Origin: Limnomonas spitsbergensis
Taxonomy: Eukaryota; Chlorophyta; Chlorophyceae; Chlamydomonadales
Direction: 5' to 3'
NCBI GenBank assembly: GCA_037349105.1
Contig: JAYJMM010000117.1
Span: 3,596,001 to 3,660,000, forward strand
DNA: 64,000 nt
Every line of letters begins with the position of its first letter. Within the stretch, counting starts at the first letter, position 1. The translations under genes were made by a program, and so were the position numbers. Positions 1 through 14,000 of this stretch are shown here, piece after piece. The notes under the pieces were generated by a model. That model did no database searches. It was given only the letters and a program-made list of their open reading frames with translations, and had not been told where the DNA came from.

Positions 1-2054
1 GCTGCTACCACCTGGCAGGCGCAGGCTGCGAGGATGGGGGCTGGAGCAACGAATGGCGGAACAGAATGTCTGAATGGTGTCAAGCTATCCTGTCTGTCAG
101 ATCTATATTATTCTTGAAGTTGCGAGCTCCCGGCCAAATAATCGGTTGGTTGAAGATGGAATTATTGATAGCCCAGCGTTTGAATCAGGGTTTGCATGTC
201 GATCCCCAAGCCATGGTGCTACTTCCGAATTAGATTGAACAAGCTGCTGCTTAGCGAACGAAAAAAGCTGGGTTGGGGCTGAGCACGTCAGCGGTCTCGA
301 GAGCAGCTACGTATGTATCCGTCATCGTCACACTTTCAGACTTTCAGTTGGTGTTCACTTTGTGGACTTCGCGCTTCGCGTGGATTCGACCACGGCCACG
401 GAAGGCTGCAGGGGTGGGGGCAACAGCAACTTCAGAGGTATTAGATACGCTCTGTAGCTGAAGAAGAACCTAAACGTAGCCACGTAGGGTTCACGGGGCA
501 GTGCTTGGGTGGGGGGAAAGGGTGGCAGGTGGGTAGTGGTTGGCAGCTGACATGCCCATGCGAAAGGGAATTCCCAGAAATTAAGATCCCGCTTACACAG
601 GATCAGCGCTCACCAGTAACTAGGGGCCCCCGGGGGTGTCCAGCTCGGTATCAAGACGCATTGGTAATCCACAAGGGGTGGGGGGGGCAACGGATGGTAC
701 GCCCAACGTTTCTATTGACAAATTCTTGCCAGGCGAAATCTCGCAAAGCCTTTGCCAGGTAGGCCCAAATCTGGGAAGATGAACTGAGTTCACTGTATTA
801 GCTGAAAGCGCTGCGCGGACAGAAATTAAACGTTTGTAACTGATGCACGATGTTAAAGTACAATACCTGCTGCACAGCCTGTAATTAAAATAAAATGTTG
901 CCACTGCGCGGCCGCTTTTCACTCCCGGTATTGTTATAGCTGCGCGATAAAAATCATCTTCACAAATTTTAGAGTGTGTGCGGACCCTATGCCGATTTAC
1001 GTTTCTTCTGCTGCTGACCAGGCAAGGACTGTACACCCCCCTGGTCGTACACCCCCCTGGTCGAACCATGCGTTGGCCGAGAAGTGGAGAACATCTACCA
1101 TTGGCCAGTTTCATTTTTCACCTGATCTTTCACTTCAAAAATGATTGAAACATGAGACAACGCAAGGTCGCGAAGCAAACCCGAAGGTCATGAATTCCTG
1201 GCCGCGCGTGCATGCTCGAACTTTCGGCTATATTGGTGAGCAAGTTCGATGTTACGTCGATTCCGACATAGCGGCCTGTCCCTTTTGACAGCTTTCTGCA
1301 TGGTTTTTCCGGTAGTTTTGCGCAGCTGCGCTGGCCTAGGACGGGGCATCACACAATGGCTGTGAGGAGAAAATAATTAGCTTGATTCTTTAACACGCAC
1401 GTCGTGTTCCATGATCGGGGCTCTTCGCCTGCACTTTTGAGTAGTCTACACTGGGAGTCACTATATTTTGCTTGCAGTCCTTGTTTATTTCGTGCTCGTA
1501 CCTGTTTACGGGCACTTGTCCTTTGCATCACATGTGAACATGTGATGCTCTGACGGACTGTACAACTTTCCCCACAGACCCACACCACTGTAATTTGAAG
1601 ATCACAGCTGACTGCTCATTAACAAATCATTCGTCGTAGCCACCTTGTTACAAATACAGAAGCACGCTGCCTGCCAGCATCAGTCCCCTCTTCTAATTAG
1701 CCGCAATAAGTTCAGCTGCTCCATCCCTACTAAGAGACAACGGCCGGCCCCTCCACCTTTCAATCTCTACAATTTGCAGCTGGCTGCTGAGAAGTCGGGC
1801 TCTCTCTGTCCATCCGCTGCCATTCACTTATCCAAATGCTTTTGGCCCTGGCAAGCTTGCATCTCGAGCAAGGACAATGTCACCAGCTGTAAAGCCAACT
1901 TCCTTCCACAACCCCAGCCACAAGCTCGTGCTCGCACACAATCAAACAGTTGCCAGCTGATAAACAAAACCATTGACAGATCACCGAAAGCCTGCCTAAA
2001 CACATACAGATGCAGAGCGCAGCCTCCACCTCTCATCCCGCAGTCTCAGCTAGT
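1..2054. other. 3' flank of eIF3d, no firm gene
   Basis: Downstream of the eIF3d stop codon, so part should be its 3' UTR. Frame 3 of the plus strand is open from the window edge to a stop near 236 (about 78 codons, beginning CYHLAGAGCEDGGW), which could be the last exon of a rightward gene or chance; I recognise no family. A 17-bp direct repeat reading GTACACCCCCCTGGTCG lies near 1030-1062. Nothing else stands out. Confidence 0.4.
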
Positions 2055-5000
2055 TCATGCCTTGGGGGCTGCTGATGCCGAACCACCCGCTGCCGCCGCC
2101 GCCGCCTCGTCCGAGTAGTTGCTAGCGAATGCGTCCTCAGGCACCGAGTACAGCCTGCACACAGAAGGATCAATGACGTTACACCTCTGCTGAAAAGGCT
2201 CGGCTGCCAGGGCGCCCAACAGTCAATGACGTTACACCACTGGGCCAAGCTGCAAAGCTCGGCCGCCAGGGCGCCCAACAGTGTAGTTGGAAGTGGGAAA
2301 GTGAAGTTTAGAGGGGAAAGGGAAAAAAACGAAAGAGAGAAATTATCTCCCCCCCCCCCCAAAGAAAGGAAAGGCAGAAGGGTGGAGTGCTTGGTAGGAT
2401 GGTAAGTATGAACAAAACATGGGCGGTACAAATTCCAAACATAGGACTTGGTTCAACATACCACAGTGCCGGCAGTTGCTGGTACGGAACACGGCTTTCA
2501 CAGGTGAACATGGAGCCTAGGTACAGCAGGTCTGCGCTCATCGTCCAAACCAGCCCCTAGCCCCCTACATTGAAGTCTCAACCAAGTTTTAGCCCTGAAT
2601 CCAGCACCTGCCCCGAAAGGTGGTAAACGCGTTGGCCTTATGACATCTACTACAAGCGATAACCATATGTTTTCACCCCTCGTCCTGTCCCCTCCCGCCC
2701 CCTCCCAGTGCGCCCCATCCAACCTGAGCAGGTCCTTGTTTGGGTCCTTGATGAGGAGGAACTTGCCATCCTCCAACTTCAGCAGCATGTCCACCAGCGC
2801 TCGCACAATGCCCCAGCAGTGGTCCATGTTGAGGGTGATCTGGGCAGCAAACTCCTTGGGTTTGCATACCTGCGGAAGTGGCCATGCGGAAGGCTTGAGA
2901 TCAGCAACACCATCATGTTTCTTTATTCGACCATCAATTAGGCACGATGGGGTTCAGCAAATGAGAGAGTTGCTTATTTCTTGTGGCAACAGGATATTTT
3001 GCTGGACCCCATTCAGGAGTGCAGCCAGCTTTCCTCTGAAAGTAAGAAGATAAACTTGCGTCCTCTAATTTCCTTTCGGTCAGGGACTTGGTCAGAGACC
3101 GCCTTGGGTCAGGACACGGGTGCAACAGCTGCGGCAACACATTCCCCCACAGGTGCTCGTGCCCTCTCCACAAGGGTGTCTCCTCATCTCCCCATGCGGC
3201 CATCTGCCCATGCATGTCCCGTCCCCATGCAAATGTTTTCCCATGCGGCCATGCCGTGGTTCCCACCTGAGTCCCCAAGATGACGTGGTTGGTGTTGTCT
3301 CTTGGCCCCATGCGACTGCAGTACCCGAGCTTCATCATGTCGGCGCCGGCCAGCAGCGCACCGGCCGTCCACTTGGCCATTTTATTCTTGTTGTTTTTGG
3401 TCTCAAAGGCCAGAACTGCGCCGCGCTGGGCCTCAATCTTCTTGCGCCAGTCCTGTGGGGGCAGGCAGAGTGGAACGTAGAGCGGTCGATGGTTAGTGGG
3501 AGGGAGATGGTGCTGCACTGACAGATGTGGAGAGGGGGGAGAGCAGAAGGAGGGGGGAGCATGTTTCCTCAGGAATGGGGCATCGTGTTGCAGCGTGATT
3601 AACAGGGGGCATTATGGGAGGCCAGTTCATGCTGTTCCACACCTGTGACCTCAGGTGGTTCTCCTGGAGCACCCTGACAGCCAGCAGATGGTCCTCACTC
3701 CCCCCCCCCTTTTCTCACACATCCTCCCCGTTCACACCTATGACCTCAGGTGGGTCTCCTGGAGCGCCTTAAGCCAGCTGCTACCCCGCCCCCTTTTCTC
3801 ACACATCCCCCCTGTTCACACCTATGACCTCAGGTTGGTTTCCTGGAGCGCCTTATACGCCAGCTGCTACCCCCACCCCCCTTTTCTCAAACATCCCCCC
3901 TGTTCACACCTGCGACCTCAGGTGGGTCTCCTGGAGCGCCCTGCCAGCCAGCAGATGGTCCCCCCTTCCCCCACTGTTCTCACAATTCCCCTCCCTGTTC
4001 ACAACTGTGACCTCAGGTCGATCTCATTGAGCGCCCTGCCAGCCAGCAGATGGTCCCCACACCCCCACTGTTCTCACACTTCCCATCCCTGTTCACACCT
4101 GTGACCTCAGGTCGATCTCATTGAGCGCCTTGACGGATAGTAGCTGGTCCTCCCCCTTGACCTGGATTGCGGCATCCAGCTCGCAACGCACAATGATGTT
4201 GATGTCCTCAGACTCATTCAGGTTCCATTTGCGATACCTAGTCAAGGAGGTGAGGGGTGGCATGTTAATCGTGGCAGCAGGTTAGGTGAGTGGTGGCATG
4301 TTAATCGTGGCAGCGGGTTCGGTAAGTGGTGGCATGTTAATCGTGGCAGCAGGTTAGGTGAGTGGTGGCATGTTAATCGAGGCAGCAGGTTAGGTGAGTG
4401 GTGGCATGTTAATCGAGGCAGCAGGTTAGGTGAGTGGTGGCATGTTAATCGAGGCAGCGGGTTAGGTGAGTGGTGGCATGTTAATCGAGGCAGCAGGTTA
4501 GGTGAGTGGTGGCATGTTAATCGTGGCAGCAGGTTAGGTGAGTGGTGGCATGTTAATCGTGGCAGCGGGTTAGGTGAGTGGTGGCATGTTAATCGTGGCA
4601 GCAGGTTGGGTGAGTGGTGGCACGTTAATCGTGGCAGCAGGTAAGTGAGTGGTGGCATGCTAGTCGTGGCAGCGGCTTAGGTGAGTGGTGGCATGTTAAT
4701 CGTGGCAGCAGGTTAGGTGAGTGGTGGCATGTTAATCGTGGCAGCAGGCTAGGTGAGTGGTGGCATTTGGGTATACCGGTATGACTTAATGATAATATGA
4801 GTGGTGGCAGCAGGCTAGGTGAGTGGTGGCAACAGGCTAGGTGAGTGGTGGCAACTGGCTAGGTGAGTGGTGGCATGCCAGTTGTGGCAGGTAAGTGGCT
4901 GCACTGGAGTGGTCGAGCGTTGGTGGGCAGACCGCGAAGCTCTTCAGCCAGAGGAAGAGACCATTGCTTGAACATCTATTTTTCCAGCCTTCCATATCAT

Positions 5001-8000
5001 GGACTTGTCGCTACATTAATTTTAAACCAATGGGGGAAATCACGCACAAGGCATGTCATGAAGGAAATGCCCCATGCTGGTTTCCCCCTGAGGCAAGATT
5101 CTGTTCACGCGCCCAGAGATAAAGGATCTGATGCAGCATGCATGGCGAGTGAGGGCACACATCATCCAACATCTTCAATACTTGAAACACCATCTTCAAT
5201 GCTTGAAACACCCACAAGCCTGAAGATCATTGGACGCCCTCCATCCTAGAGAAGCAACAAACCACTATCCTGGATACCCCCCCCCACACACATTATCCCC
5301 CACTCCTCCCACCCCTGCACACACATTATCCCCCACCCCTCCCACCCCTGCACACACATTATCCCCCACTCCTCCCCTCCCTGCACACACATTATCCCCC
5401 ACTCCTCCCAGCCCTGCACACACATTATCCCCCACTCCTCCCCCCCCTGCACACACATTATCCCCCACTCCTCCCCCCCCTGCACACACATTATCCCCCC
5501 CTCCTCCCCCCCCTGCACACACATTATCCCCCACCCCTCCCACCTCTGCACACACATTATCCCCCACTCCTCCCAGCCCTGCACACACATTATCCCCACC
5601 CCCTCCCCCCCCTGCACACACATTATCCCCCACTCCTCCCCCCCCTGCACACACATTATCCCCCCCTCCTCCCACCCCTGCACACACATTATCCCCCACC
5701 CCTCCCAGCCCTGCACACACATTATCCCCCACTCCTCCCCCCCCTGCACACACATTATCCCCCACTCCCCCCCCCCCCTGCACACACATTATCCCCCCCC
5801 CCTCCCCCCCCTGCACACACATTATCCCCCACCCCTTCCACCCCTGCACACACATTATCCCCCACTCCTCCCCCCCCTGCACACACATTATCCCCCACTC
5901 CTCCCCCCCCTGCACACACATTATCCCCCACTCCTCCCACCCCTGCACACACATTATCCCCCACCCCTCCCACCCCTGCACACACATTATCCCCCACTCC
6001 TCCCACCCCTGCACACACATTATCCCCCACCCCTCCCACCCCTGCGCACACATTATCCCCCACTCCTCCCAGCCCTGCACACACATTATCCCCCACTCCT
6101 CCCACCCCTGCGCACACATTATCCCCCACTCCTCCCACCCCTGCACACACATTATCCCCCCCTCCTCCCACCCCTGCACACACATTATCCCCCCCTCCTC
6201 CCAGCCCTGCACACACATTATCCCCCACTCCTCCCCCCCCTGCACACACATTATCCCCCCTCCTCCCCCCCCTGCACACACATTATCCCCCCCTCCTCCC
6301 CTCCCTGCACACACATTATCCCCCACCCCTCCGAGCCCTGCACACACATTATCCCCCACTCCTCCCAGCCCTGCACACACATCATCCCCCCCTCCTCCCC
6401 CCCCTGCACACACATTATCCCCCACTCCTCCCCCCCCTGCACACACATTATCCCCCCCTCCTCCCCTCCCTGCACACACATTATCCCCCACTCCTCCCAG
6501 CCCTGCACACACATTATCCCCCACTCCTCCCCCCCCTGCACACACATTATCCCCCACTCCTCCCAGCCCTGCACACACATTATCCCCCACTCCTCCCACC
6601 CCTGCACACACATTATCCCCCACCCCTCCCCCCCCTGCACACACATTATCCCCCACTCCTCCCCCCCCTGCACACACATTATCCCCCCCCCCCTCCCCCC
6701 CCTGCACACACATTATCCCCCACTCCTCCCCCCCCTGCACACACATTATCCCCCACTCCTCCCCCCCCTGCACACACATTATCCCCCACCCCTCCCACCC
6801 CTGCACACACATTATCCCCCACTCCTCCCACCCCTGCACACACATTATCCCCCACCCCTCCCACCCCTGCGCACACATTATCCCCCACTCCTCCCAGCCC
6901 TGCACACACATTATCCCCCACTCCTCCCACCCCTGCGCACACATTATCCCCCACTCCACCCACCCCTGCACACACATTATCCCCCCCTCCTCCCAGCCCT
7001 GCACACACATTATCCCCCCCTCCTCCCAGCCCTGCACACACATTATCCCCCACTCCTCCCCCCCCTGCACACACATTATCCCCCACCCCTCCCCCCCCTG
7101 CACACACATTATCCCCCACTCCTCCCCCCCCTGCACACACATTATCCCCCACCCCTCCGAGCCCTGCACACACATTATCCCCCACTCCTCCCAGCCCTGC
7201 ACACACATCATCCCCCCCTCCTCCCCCCCCTGCACACACATTATCCCCCCCTCCTCCCCCCCCTGCACACACATTATCCCCCCCTCCTCCCACCCCTGCA
7301 CACACATTATCCCCCACCCCTCCCACCCCTGCACACACATTATCCCCCACTCCTCCCCCCCCTGCACACACATTATCCCCCACCCCTTCCACCCCTGCAC
7401 ACACATTATCCCCCCCTCCTCCCCCCCCTGCACACACATTATCCCCCACTCCTCCCCCCCCTGCACACACATTATCCCCCACTCCTCCCCCCCCTGCACA
7501 CACATTATCCCCCACTCCTCCCCCCCCTGCACACACATTATCCCCCACTCCTCCCACCCCTGCACACACATTATCCCCCACTCCTCCCAGCCCTGCACAC
7601 ACATTATCCCCCACTCCTCCCAGCCCTGCACACACATCATCCCCCCCTCCTCCCCCCCTGCACACACATTATCCCCCACTCCTCCCCCCCCTGCACACAC
7701 ATTATCCCCCCCCCCTCCCCCCCCCTGCACACACATTATCCCCCACTCCTCCCAGCCCTGCACACACATCATCCCCCCCTCCTCCCCCCCCTGCACACAC
7801 ATTATCCCCCACTCCTCCCCCCCCTGCACACACATTATCCCCCACTCCTCCCCCCCCTGCACACACATTATCCCCCACTCCTCCCACCCCTGCACACACA
7901 TTATCCCCCCCCCTCCCCCCCCCCCCCCATGCACACACATTATCCCCCACTCCTCCCCCCCCTGCACACACATTATCCCCCACTCCTCCCCCCCCTGCAC

Positions 8001-11000
8001 ACACATTATCCCCCACTCCTCCCACCCCTGCACACACATTATCCCCCACTCCTCCCAGCCCTGCACACACATTATCCCCCACTCCTCCCCCCCCTGCACA
8101 CACATTATCCCCCACTCCTCCCACCCCTGCACACACATTATCCCCCACTCCTCCCCCCCCTGCACACACATTATCCCCCACTCCTCCCACCCCTGCACAC
8201 ACATTATCCCCCCCTCCTCCCCCCCCTGCACACACATTATCCCCCACTCCTCCCACCCCTGCACACACATTATCCCCCACCCCTCCCAGCCCTGCACACA
8301 CATTATCCCCCACTCCTCCCCCCCCCTGCACACACATTATCCCCCCCTCCTCCCAGCCCTGCACACACATTATCCCCCACTCCTCCCCCCCCTGCACACA
8401 CATTATCCCCCACTCCTCCCCCCCCTGCACACACATTATCCCCCACTCCTCCCACCCCTGCACACACATTATCCCCCACTCCTCCCAGCCCTGCACACAC
8501 ATTATCCCCCACTCCTCCCCCCCCTGCACACACATTATCCCCCACTCCTCCCACCCCTGCACACACATTATCCCCCACTCCTCCCCCCCCTGCACACACA
8601 TTATCCCCCACTCCTCCCACCCCTGCACACACATTATCCCCCCCTCCTCCCCCCCCTGCACACACATTATCCCCCACTCCTCCCACCCCTGCACACACAT
8701 TATCCCCCACCCCTCCCAGCCCTGCACACACATTATCCCCCACTCCTCCCCCCCCCTGCACACACATTATCCCCCACTCCTCCCAGCCCTGCACACACAT
8801 TATCCCCCACTCCTCCCCCCCCTGCACACACATTATCCCCCCCTCCTCCCCTCCCTGCACACACATTATCCCCCACTCCTCCCAGCCCTGCACACACATT
8901 ATCCCCCACTCCTCCCCCCCCTGCACACACATTATCCCCCACTCCTCCCCCCCCTGCACACACATTATCCCCCCCTCCTCCCAGCCCTGCACACACATTA
9001 TCCCCCACTCCTCCCCCCCCTGCACACACATTATCCCCCACTCCTCCCCCCCCTGCACACACATTATCCCCCACTCCTCCCAGCCCTGCACACACATTAT
9101 CCCCCACCCCTCCGAGCCCTGCACACACATTATCCCCCACTCCTCCCAGCCCTGCACACACATCATCCCCCCCTCCTCCCCCCCCTGCACACACATTATC
9201 CCCCACTCCTCCCCCCCCTGCACACACATTATCCCCCCCTCCTCCCCTCCCTGCACACACATTATCCCCCCCTCCTCCCAGCCCTGCACACACATTATCC
9301 CCCACTCCTCCCCCCCCTGCACACACATTATCCCCCACTCCTCCCCCCCCTGCACACACATTATCCCCCACTCCTCCCACCCCTGCGCACACATTATCCC
9401 CCACCCCTCCCCCCCCTGCACACACATTATCCCCCACTCCTCCCCCCCCTGCACACACATTATCCCCCCCCCCCTCCCCCCCCTGCACACACATTATCCC
9501 CCACTCCTCCCCCCCCTGCACACACATTATCCCCCACTCCTCCCCCCCCTGCACACACATTATCCCCCACCCCTCCCAGCCCTGCACACACATTATCCCC
9601 CACTCCTCCCAGCCCTGCACACACATTATCCCCCACCCCTCCCACCCCTGCGCACACATTATCCCCCACTCCTCCCAGCCCTGCACACACATTATCCCCC
9701 ACTCCTCCCACCCCTGCGCACACATTATCCCCCACTCCACCCACCCCTGCACACACATTATCCCCCCCTCCTCCCAGCCCTGCACACACATTATCCCCCC
9801 CTCCTCCCAGCCCTGCACACACATTATCCCCCACTCCTCCCCCCCCTGCACACACATTATCCCCCACTCCTCCCACCCCTGCGCACACATTATCCCCCAC
9901 TCCACCCACCCCTGCACACACATTATCCCCCCCTCCTCCCAGCCCTGCACACACATTATCCCCCCCTCCTCCCAGCCCTGCACACACATTATCCCCCACT
10001 CCTCCCCCCCCTGCACACACATTATCCCCCACCCCTCCCCCCCCTGCACACACATTATCCCCCACTCCTCCCCCCCCTGCACACACATTATCCCCCACCC
10101 CTCCCACCCCTGCACACACATTATCCCCCACTCCTCCCCCCCCTGCACACACATTATCCCCCACCCCTTCCACCCCTGCACACACATTATCCCCCCCTCC
10201 TCCCCCCCCTGCACACACATTATCCCCCACTCCTCCCCCCCCTGCACACACATTATCCCCCACTCCTCCCCCCCCTGCACACACATTATCCCCCACTCCT
10301 CCCCCCCCTGCACACACATTATCCCCCCCTCCTCCCAGCCCTGCACACACATTATCCCCCACTCCTCCCCCCCCTGCACACACATTATCCCCCACTCCTC
10401 CCCCCCCTGCACACACATTATCCCCCACTCCTCCCACCCCTGCACACACATTATCCCCCACTCCTCCCAGCCCTGCACACACATTATCCCCCACTCCTCC
10501 CAGCCCTGCACACACATCATCCCCCCCTCCTCCCCCCCTGCACACACATTATCCCCCACTCCTCCCCCCCCTGCACACACATTATCCCCCCCCCCCCCTC
10601 CCCCCCCCTGCACACACATTATCCCCCACTCCTCCCAGCCCTGCACACACATCATCCCCCCCTCCTCCCCCCCCTGCACACACATTATCCCCCACTCCTC
10701 CCCCCCCTGCACACACATTATCCCCCACTCCTCCCCCCCCTGCACACACATTATCCCCCACTCCTCCCACCCCTGCACACACATTATCCCCCACCCTCCC
10801 CCCCCCCCCCCCCATGCACACACATTATCCCCCACTCCTCCCCCCCCTGCACACACATTATCCCCCACTCCTCCCCCCCCTGCACACACATTATCCCCCA
10901 CTCCTCCCACCCCTGCACACACATTATCCCCCACTCCTCCCCCCCCTGCACACACATTATCCCCCACTCCTCCCACCCCTGCACACACATTATCCCCCCC

Positions 11001-14000
11001 TCCTCCCCCCCCTGCACACACATTATCCCCCACTCCTCCCACCCCTGCACACACATTATCCCCCACCCCTCCCAGCCCTGCACACACATTATCCCCCACT
11101 CCTCCCCCCCCCTGCACACACATTATCCCCCACTCCTCCCAGCCCTGCACACACATTATCCCCCACTCCCCCCCCCCCTGCACACACATTATCCCCCCCT
11201 CCTCCCCTCCCTGCACACACATTATCCCCCACTCCTCCCAGCCCTGCACACACATTATCCCCCACTCCTCCCCCCCCTGCACACACATTATCCCCCACTC
11301 CTCCCCCCCCTGCACACACATTATCCCCCCCTCCTCCCAGCCCTGCACACACATTATCCCCCACTCCTCCCCCCCCTGCACACACATTATCCCCCACTCC
11401 TCCCCCCCCTGCACACACATTATCCCCCACTCCTCCCAGCCCTGCACACACATTATCCCCCACCCCTCCGAGCCCTGCACACACATTATCCCCCACTCCT
11501 CCCAGCCCTGCACACACATCATCCCCCCCTCCTCCCCCCCCTGCACACACATTATCCCCCACTCCTCCCCCCCCTGCACACACATTATCCCCCACTCCTC
11601 CCCTCCCTGCACACACATTATCCCCCCCTCCTCCCAGCCCTGCACACACATTATCCCCCACTCCTCCCCCCCCTGCACACACATTATCCCCCACTCCTCC
11701 CACCCCTGCACACACATTATCCCCCACCCCTCCCCCCCCTGCACACACATTATCCCCCACTCCTCCCCCCCCTGCACACACATTATCCCCCCCCCCCTCC
11801 CCCCCCTGCACACACATTATCCCCCACTCCTCCCCCCCCTGCACACACATTATCCCCCACTCCTCCCCCCCCTGCACACACATTATCCCCCACCCCTCCC
11901 ACCCCTGCACACACATTATCCCCCACTCCTCCCACCCCTGCACACACATTATCCCCCACCCCTCCCACCCCTGCGCACACATTATCCCCCACTCCTCCCA
12001 GCCCTGCACACACATTATCCCCCACTCCTCCCACCCCTGCACACACATTATCCCCCACTCCTCCCCCCCCTGCACACACATTATCCCCCACTCCTCCCAC
12101 CCCTGCGCACACATTATCCCCCACTCCACCCACCCCTGCACACACATTATCCCCCACTCCACCCAGCCCTGCACACACATTATCCCCCCCTCCTCCCAGC
12201 CCTGCACACACATTATCCCCCACTCCTCCCCCCCCTGCACACACATTATCCCCCACTCCTCCCACCCCTGCGCACACATTATCCCCCACTCCACCCACCC
12301 CTGCACACACATTATCCCCCCCTCCTCCCACCCCTGCACACACATTATCCCCCCCTCCTCCCAGCCCTGCACACACATTATCCCCCACTCCTCCCCCCCC
12401 TGCACACACATTATCCCCCACCCCTCCCCCCCCTGCACACACATTATCCCCCACTCCTCCCCCCCCTGCACACACATTATCCCCCACCCCTCCGAGCCCT
12501 GCACACACATTATCCCCCACTCCTCCCAGCCCTGCACACACATCATCCCCCCCTCCTCCCCCCCCTGCACACACATCATCCCCCCCTCCTCCCCCCCCTG
12601 CACACACATTATCCCCCACTCCTCCCCCCCCTGCACACACATTATCCCCCCCTCCTCCCCCCCCTGCACACACATTATCCCCCACCCCTCCCACCCCTGC
12701 ACACACATTATCCCCCACTCCTCCCCCCCCTGCACACACATTATCCCCCACCCCTTCCACCCCTGCACACACATTATCCCCCCCTCCTCCCCCCCCTGCA
12801 CACACATTATCCCCCACTCCTCCCCCCCCTGCACACACATTATCCCCCACTCCTCCCCCCCCTGCACACACATTATCCCCCACTCCTCCCCCCCCTGCAC
12901 ACACATTATCCCCCCCTCCTCCCAGCCCTGCACACACATTATCCCCCACTCCTCCCCCCCCTGCACACACATTATCCCCCACTCCTCCCCCCCCTGCACA
13001 CACATTATCCCCCACTCCTCCCACCCCTGCACACACATTATCCCCCACTCCTCCCAGCCCTGCACACACATTATCCCCCACTCCTCCCAGCCCTGCACAC
13101 ACATCATCCCCCCCTCCTCCCCCCCTGCACACACATTATCCCCCACTCCTCCCCCCCCTGCACACACATTATCCCCCCCCCCTCCCCCCCCCCTGCACAC
13201 ACATTATCCCCCACTCCTCCCAGCCCTGCACACACATTATCCCCCACTCCTCCCCCCCCTGCACACACATTATCCCCCACTCCTCCCCCCCCTGCACACA
13301 CATTATCCCCCCCTCCTCCCACCCCTGCACACACATTATCCCCCACTCCTCCCCCCCCTGCACACACATTATCCCCCACCCCTTCCACCCCTGCACACAC
13401 ATTATCCCCCCCTCCTCCCCCCCCTGCACACACATTATCCCCCACTCCTCCCACCCCTGCACACACATTATCCCCCCCTCCTCCCCTCCCTGCACACACA
13501 TTATCCCCCACTCCTCCCCCCCCTGCACACACATTATCCCCCACTCCTCCCCCCCCTGCACACACATTATCCCCCACTCCTCCCCCCCCTGCACACACAT
13601 TATCCCCCACTCCTCCCCCCCCTGCACACACATCATCCCCCCCTCCTCCCCCCCCTGCACACACATTATCCCCCACTCCTCCCAGCCCTGCACACACATT
13701 ATCCCCCACCCCTCCCACCTCTGCACACACATTATCCCCCACTCCTCCCAGCCCTGCACACACATTATCCCCCACTCCTCCCAGCCCTGCACACACATTA
13801 TCCCCCACTCCTCCCAGCCCTGCACACACATTATCCCCCACTCCTCCCCCCCCTGCACACACATTATCCCCCACTCCTCCCCCCCCTGCACACACATTAT
13901 CCCCCACTCCTCCCAGCCCTGCACACACATTATCCCCCACTCCTCCCCCCCCTGCACACACATTATCCCCCACTCCTCCCCCCCCTGCACACACATTATC

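Noticed and set aside
1..236. Open plus-strand frame at the window edge as a definite exon
   Set aside because: Length and composition permit it, but no family match or splice evidence; mentioned only as a possibility.
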